From NCBI RefSeq assembly GCF_006376685.1, contig NZ_VEWL01000022.1, positions 1-39,096 on the forward strand: a DNA stretch of 39,096 bases. The letters are read 5' to 3'. The notes beneath the pieces are model-generated. The model ran no database searches. It was not told where the DNA came from and saw only the letters and a list, made by a program, of their open reading frames with translations. The first letter of the stretch is position 1. Each line of letters opens with the position of its first letter. This document shows, piece after piece, positions 1 through 8,607 of the stretch. A program made the translations under genes and the position numbers. The stretch comes from Ochrobactrum teleogrylli. Its GTDB lineage: Bacteria; Pseudomonadota; Alphaproteobacteria; Rhizobiales; Rhizobiaceae.

Positions 1-165
1 GCTGTCGGTATTTCCGGCGCGATCCAGCATCTGGCTGGCATGAAGGACAGCCGCGTCATCGTCGCCATCAACAAGGATGAAGAAGCGCCGATCTTCCAGG
101 TTGCTGATTATGGCCTCGTCGGTGATCTCTTCACCGTGCTGCCGGAGTTGCAGAAGGCTCTCTGA
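1..165 (+). CDS. etfA: Electron transfer flavoprotein alpha subunit, C-terminal end (partial)
   Basis: Only the last 54 codons are present; the gene begins before the window and ends at TGA 163-165. The visible peptide has features of the FAD-binding C-terminal domain of Etf[12 protein letters not shown], then [14 protein letters not shown], then DYGLVGDLF and a short helix ending in LQKAL. In the family this domain holds FAD, and the alpha/beta heterodimer passes electrons from acyl-CoA and other dehydrogenases to ETF-ubiquinone oxidoreductase. A strong terminator follows directly. The next gene is a 3-hydroxybutyryl-CoA dehydrogenase, which fits a fatty-acid or butanoate oxidation neighbourhood; etfB would be expected just upstream, outside the window. 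Confidence 0.93.
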   Translation, partial: AVGISGAIQHLAGMKDSRVIVAINKDEEAPIFQVADYGLVGDLFTVLPELQKAL

Positions 166-171
166 TTTTTG

Positions 172-207
172 CGAAGCGGCGGGCTGATCTCGCCGCTTCG
201 TTATTTT
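172..207 (+). terminator. Rho-independent terminator after etfA
   Basis: A perfect 10-bp stem (172-181 with 191-200) with a 9-nt loop is followed by TTATTTT. It starts 7 nt after the etfA stop codon, so hbdA probably has its own promoter between here and 407. Confidence 0.85.
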
Positions 208-406
208 GCGACCCGTCCCAGTCGGAGACCTAGTCTCGCGTTTGGGGCGGGTTCTTTGTAATGAGCGAGAATTTTGGATTGCATTTTAGGCGTTCAGCCT
301 ATCATTTGCTGGATGAGCCTTTTGCAATTCGAAGCGCGGTTTTCCGCTTGCTGTAGAAAAGATATGCTCGACAGGCCCCTTTTGGGGAGGATGAAGGAGT
401 TACACG

Positions 407-1282
407 GTGGCGATCAAGACGGTTGGTATAGTTGGCGCGGGGCAGATGGGTGGCGGCATCGCTCATGTCTGCGCTCTGGCAGGGTTTAGTGTGCTTTTGC
501 ATGATGCTGCGCCGGACCGGCTGGAAAAGGGCATTGCCACCATCAATGGCAATATGGCGCGTCAGGTTTCTTCGGGCAAATTGCAGGAAGAAGAGCGCGC
601 CGCCGCCATGAAGCTGATCCGCGCGGCGAATTCCATGGAAGACCTTGCTGGTGTCGATCTGGCCATTGAAGCGGCGACGGAAGACGAAACCGTCAAGCGC
701 AAGATTTTCGCGCAGCTCTGCCCGATCCTGAACCCGCAAGCCATTCTGGCGACCAACACCTCGTCAATTTCGATCACACGGCTTGCTTCGACGACGGACC
801 GCCCGGAACGTTTCATCGGTATTCACTTCATGAATCCGGTGCCGGTGATGAAACTGGTGGAACTGGTGCGCGGTATCGCCACCGATGAAGACACGTTCCG
901 CAAATCGAAGGATTTCGTGCAGGCGCTGGGCAAGACCGTGACGGTCGCCGAAGATTTCCCGGCATTCATCGTCAACCGCATCCTGCTGCCGATGATCAAC
1001 GAGGCGATCTATACGCTTTACGAAGGCGTGGGCAGCGTCGAGGCTATCGATACGGCCATGAAGCTCGGTGCGAACCATCCGATGGGCCCGTTGCAGCTGG
1101 CAGACTTCATCGGTCTCGACACCTGCCTTTCAATCATGCAGGTGCTGCATGACGGGCTTGCGGATTCCAAATATCGCCCATGCCCGCTGCTGGTCAAATA
1201 TGTCGAGGCAGGCTGGCTTGGACGCAAGACGGGCCGCGGCTTTTACGATTATCGCGGCGAGCACCCGGTGCCGACCCGCTGA
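407..1282 (+). CDS. hbdA: 3-hydroxybutyryl-CoA dehydrogenase
   Basis: 291 aa, the usual length for single-domain 3-hydroxyacyl-CoA dehydrogenases of the Hbd/PaaH type. The enzyme interconverts 3-hydroxybutyryl-CoA and acetoacetyl-CoA with NAD(P) in the cytosol. The N-terminal Rossmann motif GAGQMG is at residues 10-15. The NTSS segment lies at 117-120 and the catalytic His140 sits in GIHFMNP. The C-terminal half is the helical 3HCDH dimerisation domain with [14 protein letters not shown]. The start is GTG at 407, chosen because GAAGGAG (393-399) lies 7 nt upstream and the Rossmann fold begins at once. A small CCCC-TTTT-GGGG hairpin (376-387) sits just before the ribosome-binding site. It follows etfA but is separated from it by a terminator. 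The call is firm; the physiological substrate chain length is not. Confidence 0.95.
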   Translation: MAIKTVGIVGAGQMGGGIAHVCALAGFSVLLHDAAPDRLEKGIATINGNMARQVSSGKLQEEERAAAMKLIRAANSMEDLAGVDLAIEAATEDETVKRKIFAQLCPILNPQAILATNTSSISITRLASTTDRPERFIGIHFMNPVPVMKLVELVRGIATDEDTFRKSKDFVQALGKTVTVAEDFPAFIVNRILLPMINEAIYTLYEGVGSVEAIDTAMKLGANHPMGPLQLADFIGLDTCLSIMQVLHDGLADSKYRPCPLLVKYVEAGWLGRKTGRGFYDYRGEHPVPTR

Positions 1283-1304
1283 TAGTGCTAATGCCAATCG
1301 ATCT

Positions 1305-1333
1305 AAAAAGCCGGTTTTGACCGGCTTTTTTTG
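1305..1333 (+). terminator. Rho-independent terminator after hbdA
   Basis: A 10-bp stem (1305-1314 with 1321-1330) with a 6-nt TTTTGA loop runs into a T-tract. It lies 22 nt after the hbdA stop codon. Confidence 0.92.
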
Positions 1334-1393
1334 TGAGAACTTTCAACTGTGACAAGTTTCAGGCAGCTGTGGAAAACCGGAACATCGTTACCA

Positions 1394-1409
1394 TTAACTT
1401 ACCGTTAAC
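1394..1409. promoter_or_regulatory. CtrA-type binding site (TTAA-N7-TTAAC)
   Basis: TTAA at 1394-1397, seven bases, then TTAAC at 1405-1409 matches the full CtrA consensus known from Caulobacter and other alphaproteobacteria. It lies in the non-coding stretch after hbdA, about 135 nt before a possible small ORF. A second AT-rich pair (TTAA 1443-1446 and TTAA 1455-1458, spacer 8) and a GTGAAG-ATTA-CTTCAC dyad (1470-1485) follow. The motif match is seen in the sequence; binding by CtrA is inferred. Confidence 0.5.
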
Positions 1410-1543
1410 GATGCGGATTTAGCACTTATTCATCTTTGATCGTTAAAGTTTTCATTAAGATGTTCGGAAGTGAAGATTACTTCACAAGCTCACATTGAGC
1501 GCGGAACATCATTTCGAACATGATTGAGATGAAGGTGAAAGCG

Positions 1544-1672
1544 ATGAGCATTCTTGTTCAGTTGCGTGACAGCGTTAATGTCATCCGCGAGTTCGTCGCA
1601 CCGAGCTATCGGCCTGAGCGTCATTATATGCGCGGTCCCGGCCCAGCTTGCGAAGCACGCACGCGGCACTAA
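1544..1672 (+). CDS. Possible small protein, 42 aa, unknown function
   Basis: The reading frame runs from ATG 1544 to TAA 1670-1672. It begins MSILVQLRDSVNVIREFV and ends in a basic, Arg/His-rich tail. An AAGGTG sequence 7-8 nt upstream could act as a ribosome-binding site. An in-frame ATG at 1520 would give 50 aa but lacks a good site. It has no predicted membrane segment and I recognise no family. Support is positional: it sits between a CtrA-like box plus dyad upstream and a palindromic element plus bidirectional terminator downstream, in a stretch otherwise without a gene. A chance ORF cannot be excluded. Confidence 0.4.
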   Translation: MSILVQLRDSVNVIREFVAPSYRPERHYMRGPGPACEARTRH

Positions 1673-1713
1673 AGTGCATTTCGATCTGATTATATCAGGT
1701 CGGACTGTGCTTT
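1671..1713. repeat. Small palindromic intergenic element (copy A)
   Basis: The core stem is GATCTGA (1683-1689) against TCAGGTC (1695-1701) with a TTATA loop and one G-T pair. It is flanked by imperfect arms AAAGTGCA (1671-1678) and TGTGCTTT (1706-1713). It shares GCATTTCGATC with the palindrome at 7259-7295, which suggests a dispersed family. It begins on the last bases of the small ORF's stop codon. Confidence 0.45.
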
Positions 1714-1744
1714 AAGCCTCTCCCAAGGCGCCCCAGAATGAAAT

Positions 1745-1776
1745 AAAGCCAGAACGGTCGCCCGCTCTGGCTTTTT
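1745..1776. terminator. Bidirectional terminator between the small ORF and cysK
   Basis: A 9-bp stem, AAAGCCAGA (1745-1753) with TCTGGCTTT (1766-1774), has a T-run on the plus side and TTTATTTC on the minus side. It can end transcripts from both directions. The cysK stop codon is 33 nt away. Confidence 0.85.
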
Positions 1777-1808
1777 GCTTTTCTGAAATCAGGCTTCGAT
1801 AAAGCCGA

Positions 1809-2792
1809 TTATTCCAGACCTTCAAACAGCGCCGTCGAGAGATAGCGTTCTGCAAAGGATGGAATGATGATGACAATGTTCTTGCCAGCATTTTCCGGGC
1901 GCTTGCCCACTTCAACGGCAGCAGTCAGCGCTGCGCCCGACGAAATACCGACGGGGATGCCTTCGATGCGGGCAATCAGGCGCGCATTAGCAAAGGAATC
2001 CTCGTTGGAAACCTGCACCACTTCATCGTAAATGCCGGTGTCGAGCGTCTTTGGTGCAAAGCCTGCGCCAATACCCTGAATCTTGTGCGGGCCGGGCGTC
2101 CCGCCGGACAAGACGGGTGAATCCTTCGGTTCGACGGCAATCACCTTGAAGGAAGGCTTGCGCGCCTTGATCACCTGACCGACGCCGGTAATCGTGCCGC
2201 CGGTGCCGATGCCGGAGATCAGAATATCGGCTTCGCCATTGGTGTCGTTCCAGATTTCTTCCGCCGTCGTGCGGCGATGGATTTCCGGATTGGCGGGATT
2301 TTCAAACTGCTGCGGAATGATGGCGTTCGGGTTGCCTTCGGCGATTTCCTCAGCCTTGGCAATGGCGCCCTTCATGCCCTTGGCGCCTTCGGTAAGCACC
2401 AGCTCGGCGCCAAGCAGCTTGAGAAGCTTGCGGCGTTCGACAGACATGGTTTCCGGCATGGTGAGCACAAGGCGATAGCCTTTTGCGGCAGCGGCAAAGG
2501 CCAGCGCGATGCCGGTATTGCCAGAGGTCGGCTCCACAAAAACCGTCTTGCCGGGCACGGCCTTGCCCTGTTCTTCAAGCGCCTCAATCAAGGCGAGACC
2601 GATACGGTCCTTGACGCTTGCCAGCGGATTGAAGAATTCCAGCTTTACCAGAAGGTTCGCGACAACGCCGTTTTCCTTGGCAAATTTATCAATGCGCACA
2701 AGCGGCGTATTGCCGATTGTTTCCAGAATGGAGCCGTAAATACGACCACGTCCCGCAGTTTCGTCGCTCTTCGAGCCAAGGGGTTTGTTCAT
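1809..2792 (-). CDS. cysK: Cysteine synthase A (O-acetylserine sulfhydrylase)
   Basis: 327 aa, a fold-type II PLP enzyme that makes cysteine from O-acetylserine and sulfide in the cytosol. The PLP lysine is Lys61 in ASVKDRIG. The substrate loop TSGNTG is at 89-94, and the phosphate-binding glycine loop [10 protein letters not shown] lies in the middle. [10 protein letters not shown] near residue 24 is the typical N-terminal signature. The start is ATG 2792, because AGGGAG stands 8 nt upstream; two in-frame ATGs at 2819 and 2810 have no such site. It is transcribed alone, with a terminator at 1745-1776. The upstream region is very AT-rich and holds an inverted repeat over the probable -10 box. 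CysK and CysM are hard to separate by eye, but length and motifs favour CysK. Confidence 0.93.
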   Translation of the reverse strand: MNKPLGSKSDETAGRGRIYGSILETIGNTPLVRIDKFAKENGVVANLLVKLEFFNPLASVKDRIGLALIEALEEQGKAVPGKTVFVEPTSGNTGIALAFAAAAKGYRLVLTMPETMSVERRKLLKLLGAELVLTEGAKGMKGAIAKAEEIAEGNPNAIIPQQFENPANPEIHRRTTAEEIWNDTNGEADILISGIGTGGTITGVGQVIKARKPSFKVIAVEPKDSPVLSGGTPGPHKIQGIGAGFAPKTLDTGIYDEVVQVSNEDSFANARLIARIEGIPVGISSGAALTAAVEVGKRPENAGKNIVIIIPSFAERYLSTALFEGLE

Positions 2793-2878
2793 AGCGTAAT
2801 CTCCCTTCATATTGCGCAAAGTTTAAGAGGAAACAGCGCAAAAGCATAGCTGGGCATATGCGCTTGATGGATCAAGAT

Positions 2879-2893
2879 TAGAATTATATTCTA
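2879..2893 (-). promoter_or_regulatory. cysK promoter -10 box inside an inverted repeat
   Basis: TAGAAT-TAT-ATTCTA is a 6-3-6 inverted repeat. Read on the minus strand it contains a perfect TATAAT (plus-strand 2883-2888), about 90 nt before the cysK start. The -35 region is poor: the best hexamer at 17-nt spacing is TTAAAA-like. This suggests a promoter that needs an activator, or one blocked by a repressor on the repeat. I do not recognise the regulator from the motif. Confidence 0.45.
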
Positions 2894-3036
2894 TATAATC
2901 GAATTTTTTAAAAGTGAATTCCATCAAAATTGGGAGTGCGCGTATTAGCTTATCTGAAAGCTCATTGATCCGCGTCAATGCAACCGTGAGAGCGGCGCGC
3001 GCATAATCAAGCTGTCAGGCAACAGGAGACCGAGTG

Positions 3037-3486
3037 ATGTACAAGAATATTCTGATCGCAACCGACGGGTCGGAACTCGCTGAAAAGGGCGTGGATCAGG
3101 GCGTGGAACTGGCCAAGGAAACGGGCGCGAAATTGACTTTCGTGTCGGTGACCGAGCTTTTGCCGTCCTATGGCATCGTCGTTGCGGCGGAGTGGGCGTC
3201 GAGCCCTGTTGCGTTTCAGGAATATCGCGAAGCAATCACCAAGGCGGCAACCGAGATTCTGACCAAGGCCAAGGGCAAGGCGCAGGCCGCCGGTGTGACC
3301 GCTGAAGCGGTGCATGTCGAAAACCAGTCGCCCGCGCAAGGTATTGTGGACGTTGCCAAATCCCACGGCAGCGACCTGATCATCATTTCTTCACATGGCC
3401 GTCGCGGCGTCAACAAACTTCTGCTCGGCAGTCAGGCGGCGGAAGTCCTGTCGCTCAGCACCGTTCCGGTTCTGGTGATCAAATAA
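3037..3486 (+). CDS. Universal stress protein (UspA family)
   Basis: 149 aa, one Usp domain. It begins MYKNILIATDGS, with Asp10 at the usual nucleotide-contact position. The ATP-binding signature near the C-terminus reads S-S-H-G121, nine residues, G131-S132. The first glycine of the G-2X-G-9X-G(S/T) pattern is Ser118, a common variant, so the protein probably still binds nucleotide. Family members are small cytosolic dimers induced by stress and growth arrest; the client is unknown. The start is ATG 3037 with CAGGAG 8 nt upstream; the GTG at 3034 is too close to that site. It is divergent from cysK across 244 nt. The downstream gap holds a CACGGG/CCCGTG hairpin (3520-3542) without a T-tract. 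Confidence 0.92.
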   Translation: MYKNILIATDGSELAEKGVDQGVELAKETGAKLTFVSVTELLPSYGIVVAAEWASSPVAFQEYREAITKAATEILTKAKGKAQAAGVTAEAVHVENQSPAQGIVDVAKSHGSDLIIISSHGRRGVNKLLLGSQAAEVLSLSTVPVLVIK

Positions 3487-3493
3487 TTGGTAG

Positions 3494-4927
<1,434 letters not shown>

Positions 4928-4961
4928 GCAAAGCCGCCGCTGACGTCGGGTTGGCCTGGCC

Positions 4962-5819
4962 TCAGCGGCGGTAATCGATTTCTGATAGCAGTTCCTGCAA
5001 TCGGCGGCCCGTCGTTGTTTCGGACCAGCTGCCGCTGTTGCCGAGGCTGCGAAACGTTGCTCCGGCGGCCAATGCAATTTCGTTCGGCAGTTTCGCATCG
5101 GCCAGCATTTCCGCCAGGGCTTCCATTTCCTCGGCGCGGCGCAGCACGTGGCGCGGATAGGTCGGCACCAGTTTGCCGAAATCGGATAATGTGCCGCCCA
5201 GATGTTGGCCGATCAGTTCGAACAGGGAATCGGTCACGCCAAAAGCATTGGCCGTGTTGGCCGTCTCGAACAGGGCAGCGGCGACGGTCTTGTTGAAACC
5301 GGCAAAGGCCATTTTGAACACTGAAGCCTGCGCGATTTCCTCGCCAAGTGCGATTACTGGCAACAGGCCTTCAAACAATTCTTCCAGCGGTTTCGTGTCG
5401 GGGCCGCTGGCATAGATGCGGCCTTCGTCGCCAAGATGCGAGGCGCGACCGATGATGCAGGCATTGCAGAATGGAAGCGAAGCATTGCCGAAAGCTGTGT
5501 TCAGCCGTTCGGCATCGGCAGGCGTCTTGGCATTCATATCGACGTAAAACGGCGCCGCTTTCTGTTCGCGGCTGGCCGCGATTGCCTGTTCGGCCACGTC
5601 GATGACTGCCGATGGCGGCACGAGCGACAGCACGAGGTCGCTTTCTGCCAGAGCGGAAGCCATGTCGTCCCGCATTTCGACACCGATTGACCGGGCTGTC
5701 TCTTGCGTCTGCTCGCTGCGACCGCCCATCGGGCTGACGACTTTATGACCGGCAGCAATCAGCAATTTGGCAAAGGCGCTGCCCATATCGCCGGGATAGA
5801 GAAGAGTGATTGTGGACAT
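4962..5819 (-). CDS. NAD(P)-dependent dehydrogenase with DUF1932 C-terminal domain
   Basis: 285 aa. The N-terminal half is a 6-phosphogluconate dehydrogenase-type NAD(P)-binding domain. Its nucleotide loop reads YPGDMGSAFAKLL, so the first Gly of GxGxxG is a Pro, a pattern I recall in DUF1932 proteins. A VDMNAKTP segment follows and then an all-helical C-terminal domain matching DUF1932, with FKMAFAGFNKTVAA containing the likely catalytic lysine. Family members are beta-hydroxyacid dehydrogenase relatives of mostly unknown substrate. AGGAGG lies 6 nt before the ATG. It is 18 nt downstream of an MFS transporter gene in the same direction, so the two probably form an operon in which the transporter imports the acid or related compound. 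The substrate is not predictable from sequence. Confidence 0.82.
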   Translation of the reverse strand: MSTITLLYPGDMGSAFAKLLIAAGHKVVSPMGGRSEQTQETARSIGVEMRDDMASALAESDLVLSLVPPSAVIDVAEQAIAASREQKAAPFYVDMNAKTPADAERLNTAFGNASLPFCNACIIGRASHLGDEGRIYASGPDTKPLEELFEGLLPVIALGEEIAQASVFKMAFAGFNKTVAAALFETANTANAFGVTDSLFELIGQHLGGTLSDFGKLVPTYPRHVLRRAEEMEALAEMLADAKLPNEIALAAGATFRSLGNSGSWSETTTGRRLQELLSEIDYRR

Positions 5820-5837
5820 GATGAGCCTCCTGCTGGT

Positions 5838-7091
5838 TCAAGCTTTTGTTGATGTCTTGCGCGACACACTGGCGCCGAACAGTGCCAGTCCGCCGAGAAC
5901 AGAAATGACGGCGTAGATTTCGAAGGCGAATACGTAGCTACCCGTCATGTCGAACAGCAATGCGGCCAGCATCGGACCGCCAATGCCGGAGATCATCACC
6001 ATCGGCGTGACCACACCCATGATGGCGCCCTGATTCTTGCGACCGAACAAGGAAGCCAGCAGAAAGGGCATCATCATGATGAGCCCGCCAGCCGACAAGC
6101 CGCTCAACACACCGTAGCCAAGCTGCAACTGCCAGATACTATTGGCGCTGATAAAAAGGATCAGCCCGATGGCCTGCATCGCCGAAAGGCAGAGAATCAC
6201 CAGCCGGGTCGGGAACTGATCGGCGATGAAACCCGTGAGCAATTTGCCCAGAATGGCACAAATACCGTAGGTCAGGACGACGCTGCCCGCTTGCGCGGTG
6301 GTGAAGCCAAGCGACTGCGCGGCTGGGATCTTGTGCAGCAGGGCACCTTTCAGCACGAAGTCGGAAAGATTCCAGCCGACCATGAGAAACCAGAAGCCCG
6401 GCGAGCGCATCGCGTCTGCCACCGTCAGATCAGGGCTGGCATCGGCTTTTCCGGCTTGGGCCTTCGCATCGTCCGTTTCGTCTCCCAACGGCTTCAGCCC
6501 CATATCGGAAGGTTCGCGGCGAAGGACGAAGATTGCGAGCGGCACCAGAATGAGAACCGGCAAGAAGCCGAGGACGAACCAGGTCGAGCGCCAGTCCGAA
6601 ATCGACAAAAGCCAGATGATCAGAGGCGACATCAGGATGCCGCCTAGATTGGCCCCGGATGAAACCAGCCCGGTTGCGCGACCACGTTGCGCTGAAAACC
6701 ACTTGGCGATCAGCGGAAACACCAGTGCGTTGGACAGGCCCGCAACCCCGACGCCGCCGATAACACCGAAAGTCAGTGCGAACTGCCAGAAAGTCTGGGC
6801 GAGAGACGTCAGGCTGAATGACAAGCCGACGAGTACCGCGCCGATAATCATGATGGTTCTCGGTCCACGCTGGTCTACCCATCGTCCGACGAGGGGCGCC
6901 ATGATCCCGGCGACAAGTTCACGGAAGGCAATCACGCCGGTGATCTGGGTATTGGACCAGCCCAGTTCCTCGCGCGCGGGATTGATGATGAAACCCATGG
7001 TCTGGAAGCCGATGCCGGCGCGGATGCACGAGATGGCGAGACAGGCGAGGGCAATGTACCAGGCATAATGAATCTGACTTGGTTTTCGCAT
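5838..7091 (-). CDS. Major facilitator superfamily transporter, OFA/monocarboxylate-like
   Basis: 417 aa with about 12 hydrophobic segments in two six-helix halves. A charged cytoplasmic loop (PSDMGLKPLGDETDD through ASPDL) separates them near residues 195-225. The loop between helices 2 and 3 carries GRWVDQRGPR, the MFS signature. The HYAWYIAL start and overall pattern resemble oxalate/formate antiporter and monocarboxylate transporter groups; the substrate is unknown. The start is ATG 7091, with GGAGG at 7101-7105 and 9-nt spacing; a GTG at 7097 would sit too close. It is first gene of a likely two-gene operon with the DUF1932 dehydrogenase. The 257-nt upstream gap contains two palindromes (7259-7295 and 7303-7329) that belong to the flanking intergenic DNA. 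Confidence 0.85.
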   Translation of the reverse strand: MRKPSQIHYAWYIALACLAISCIRAGIGFQTMGFIINPAREELGWSNTQITGVIAFRELVAGIMAPLVGRWVDQRGPRTIMIIGAVLVGLSFSLTSLAQTFWQFALTFGVIGGVGVAGLSNALVFPLIAKWFSAQRGRATGLVSSGANLGGILMSPLIIWLLSISDWRSTWFVLGFLPVLILVPLAIFVLRREPSDMGLKPLGDETDDAKAQAGKADASPDLTVADAMRSPGFWFLMVGWNLSDFVLKGALLHKIPAAQSLGFTTAQAGSVVLTYGICAILGKLLTGFIADQFPTRLVILCLSAMQAIGLILFISANSIWQLQLGYGVLSGLSAGGLIMMMPFLLASLFGRKNQGAIMGVVTPMVMISGIGGPMLAALLFDMTGSYVFAFEIYAVISVLGGLALFGASVSRKTSTKA

Positions 7092-7258
7092 TTGCACGGT
7101 CCTCCGAAGTAGCGAGACGGGACTTTGAAGCGAGCAAGGAATGCGAGGTCGTCAGGCGGAAAATGCACGCAAGTATCCGTCACCGATGCACGAGCATCGG
7201 ATTGTTTGACTTTTCATCGTCATGGCAGAATCTGGTGCGCTAGTGTCGCGCTGCCCTG

Positions 7259-7295
7259 GAGCGCATTTCGATCACATGAAATCAGATCGGCGCTC
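7259..7295. repeat. Small palindromic intergenic element (copy B)
   Basis: Arms GAGCGC (7259-7264) and GCGCTC (7290-7295) enclose GATC (7270-7273) and GATC (7285-7288). It shares GCATTTCGATC with the element at 1671-1713. This is typical of short dispersed palindromes in Rhizobiales intergenic DNA. Confidence 0.45.
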
Positions 7296-7302
7296 TAAGG
7301 AG

Positions 7303-7329
7303 CGGGAGTGCAACATGGATGCACTCCCG
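7303..7329 (-). terminator. Hairpin downstream of the MucR-like gene, possible terminator
   Basis: A perfect 10-bp stem (7303-7312 with 7320-7329) has a 7-nt loop. It lies 19 nt after the stop codon of the minus-strand regulator gene. No T-tract follows on the minus strand, so it may act as an RNA-stabilising or Rho-assisted end rather than a classic terminator. Confidence 0.4.
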
Positions 7330-7348
7330 AGCCTTGCCGACAGACGCC

Positions 7349-7774
7349 CTATGCGCTCTCGGTCTTTTCCATTCTCGACAATGCAGACATCTTTTTCGCA
7401 GATGCAGGCGCCACCATCGGGTAATTGGCGGGCAGGTTCCATTTGCGCCTGTATTCGTCGGGTGTCAGCCCGAAGCGGCTCATCAGGGCGCGCTTGAGCG
7501 TCTTGTAGCGGCGACCGTCTTCCAGGCAGATGATGTAATCTTCGAAAACCGACTCTTCGGGGTTTACCGAAGGTATTGCGGGAGGTTCCTCGGCAGAAAA
7601 GCTGCTTCCTTCCGACAATTCCCCGATGCATTCGCAGACATCAGAGATTGTCTTTAGTAATTCCTCATGGGTTACCTGATTTTTGTTCAGATAAGACGTT
7701 ATAATGTTGTTCGCAAGTTGTAGGTGGAGGTTTCTATTTACGTATACATATTCTTTTTGGGTGTTTTCCATCAT
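7349..7774 (-). CDS. Atypical MucR/Ros family transcriptional regulator lacking zinc-ligand histidines
   Basis: 141 aa from ATG 7774, the typical MucR length. The C-terminal half is clearly MucR/Ros: YIICLEDG, LKRALMSRFGLTPDEYRRKW and LPANYPMVAP. In Ros and MucR the zinc finger uses Cys-x2-Cys/Asp-x9-His-x3/4-His. Here Cys83 and Asp86 are kept, but the two histidine positions are Ala96 and Arg100/Phe101, so zinc coordination as in Ros looks impossible. The N-terminal half (LANNIITSYLNKNQV) fits the oligomerisation domain. MucR proteins bind AT-rich DNA in an H-NS-like manner and control virulence and exopolysaccharide genes. The start is uncertain: no ribosome-binding site precedes ATG 7774 or 7771, and an in-frame TTG at 7861 would add 29 residues. 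The 5' half of the gene and its upstream DNA are AT-rich compared with neighbours. Confidence 0.85.
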   Translation of the reverse strand: MMENTQKEYVYVNRNLHLQLANNIITSYLNKNQVTHEELLKTISDVCECIGELSEGSSFSAEEPPAIPSVNPEESVFEDYIICLEDGRRYKTLKRALMSRFGLTPDEYRRKWNLPANYPMVAPASAKKMSALSRMEKTESA

Positions 7775-8151
7775 ATGTCGCCAGATAGGAGGGAGGTTTA
7801 TTTTATCAAGTTTTTGTAATGCGATTGCGTGAGCCTGATCGTGATGGGTTTGTGGTTTCAACGTGCGGTTTAAGTATCATCGTATTTGACTTTACAGTAA
7901 AGTCAAAATTAACATTGCGTAATGTAGCAAACTACGAAATAAGGCCGTGTCAGCGGCTGAAAGGCGCGTGGATACTGGGCTGGTTGTGTCGAACGCAAAT
8001 CGGTTCGATCAGAGTCGAACGAAATCCGGCGCAGGCGCGTTGCACATGCGTTTTCGGTCTATGGGGAAGGTGCCATCCGGCGATGTTGAATAGCCGTGAT
8101 CAACCCGGCGGAAAGAGGCCGGGTGACAGAAACTCGAGATTTTTAATGAAG
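7775..8151. other. AT-rich non-coding stretch between the MucR-like gene and tRNA-Leu
   Basis: No convincing gene is seen. The stretch holds the 23-bp palindrome described separately and a short direct repeat (TCGAACGCAAATC near 7989-8001, TCGAACGAAATC near 8015-8026). A GC hairpin at 8103-8124 lies 28 nt beyond the tRNA 3' end; it lacks a T-tract. Base composition is low in GC from about 7660 to 7950, then returns to the genome norm. Confidence 0.5.
7885..7907. promoter_or_regulatory. Perfect 23-bp palindromic operator candidate
   Basis: TTTGACTTTAC (7885-7895), one central A, then GTAAAGTCAAA (7897-7907) is a perfect 11-1-11 inverted repeat. It lies 111 nt upstream of ATG 7774 of the MucR-like gene and 24 nt upstream of the alternative TTG start. 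It also contains a TTGACT hexamer on each strand, so it may overlap a -35 box. The high AT content and TA steps fit autoregulation by a MucR-type protein, but such extended dyad symmetry is more typical of a dimeric helix-turn-helix repressor. Confidence 0.5.
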
Positions 8152-8236
8152 TGGTGCGGGTGGTCGGAATCGAACCGACACTCCTTTCGGAACCGGATTT
8201 TGAGTCCGGCGCGTCTACCAGTTCCACCACACCCGC
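8152..8236 (-). tRNA. tRNA-Leu (anticodon CAA)
   Basis: 85 nt including an encoded 3' CCA (plus-strand TGG 8152-8154). The acceptor stem is GCGGGTG paired with CACCCGC, with discriminator A. The D-arm region is GGTGGAACTGGTAGACGC. The anticodon stem CCGGA/TCCGG encloses CTCAAAA, giving anticodon CAA, which reads UUG. A long variable arm, as expected for a class II tRNA, and the GGTTCGATTCC T-loop follow. It is read from a promoter at 8287-8315. It lies next to AT-rich DNA carrying the MucR-like gene on its 3' side, a classic integration position, but no second copy of the tRNA 3' end is visible in the window. Confidence 0.97.
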
Positions 8237-8286
8237 ACAGGTCTGCCGAAGCAGTTCGATATGGTCCGAATTGGACAGCGGGTTGG

Positions 8287-8315
8287 GATATACCGACTAA
8301 ACGAAACAACGTCAA
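8287..8315 (-). promoter_or_regulatory. Promoter of tRNA-Leu
   Basis: On the minus strand, TTGACG (8310-8315), a 17-nt spacer, then TATATC (8287-8292). This is close to the housekeeping consensus and about 50 nt from the tRNA 5' end at 8236. Confidence 0.75.
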
Positions 8316-8607
8316 TTGCCCACAAGCGCAGGTTTTGGCGTAGAATGACAATTGTTATGAATGGCCTATCCAAAGCAGCCAGAACCCTTGGCCAACGCAT
8401 AGGGCAGCATGGCGCGGCCAGCTTTGAAAGACGCGCTAAAAAGTCGGACGTCGAAAAGCCGACAACGCCTTGACGCTCGTGGCTTGAAAGCACGGCGCTC
8501 GTTTGGACGATCAGCACCTACCGTTCCGCCGCAGAACGCCGGGCGTTTGCGCGGGCAATCAAATCGCAAATGTTTTCGACGGCAAGACCTTGCCGGTTTG
8601 GTGCGGA

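Noticed and set aside
8103..8124. Rho-independent terminator of tRNA-Leu
   Set aside because: The 7-bp GC hairpin has no T-tract on the minus strand, so it was not listed as a terminator.
8345..8473. 42-codon plus-strand frame after the tRNA-Leu promoter
   Set aside because: No ribosome-binding site; its first ATG overlaps the only possible -10 box (TAGAAT at 8341-8346), whose -35 is 19 nt away. Kept out for lack of support.
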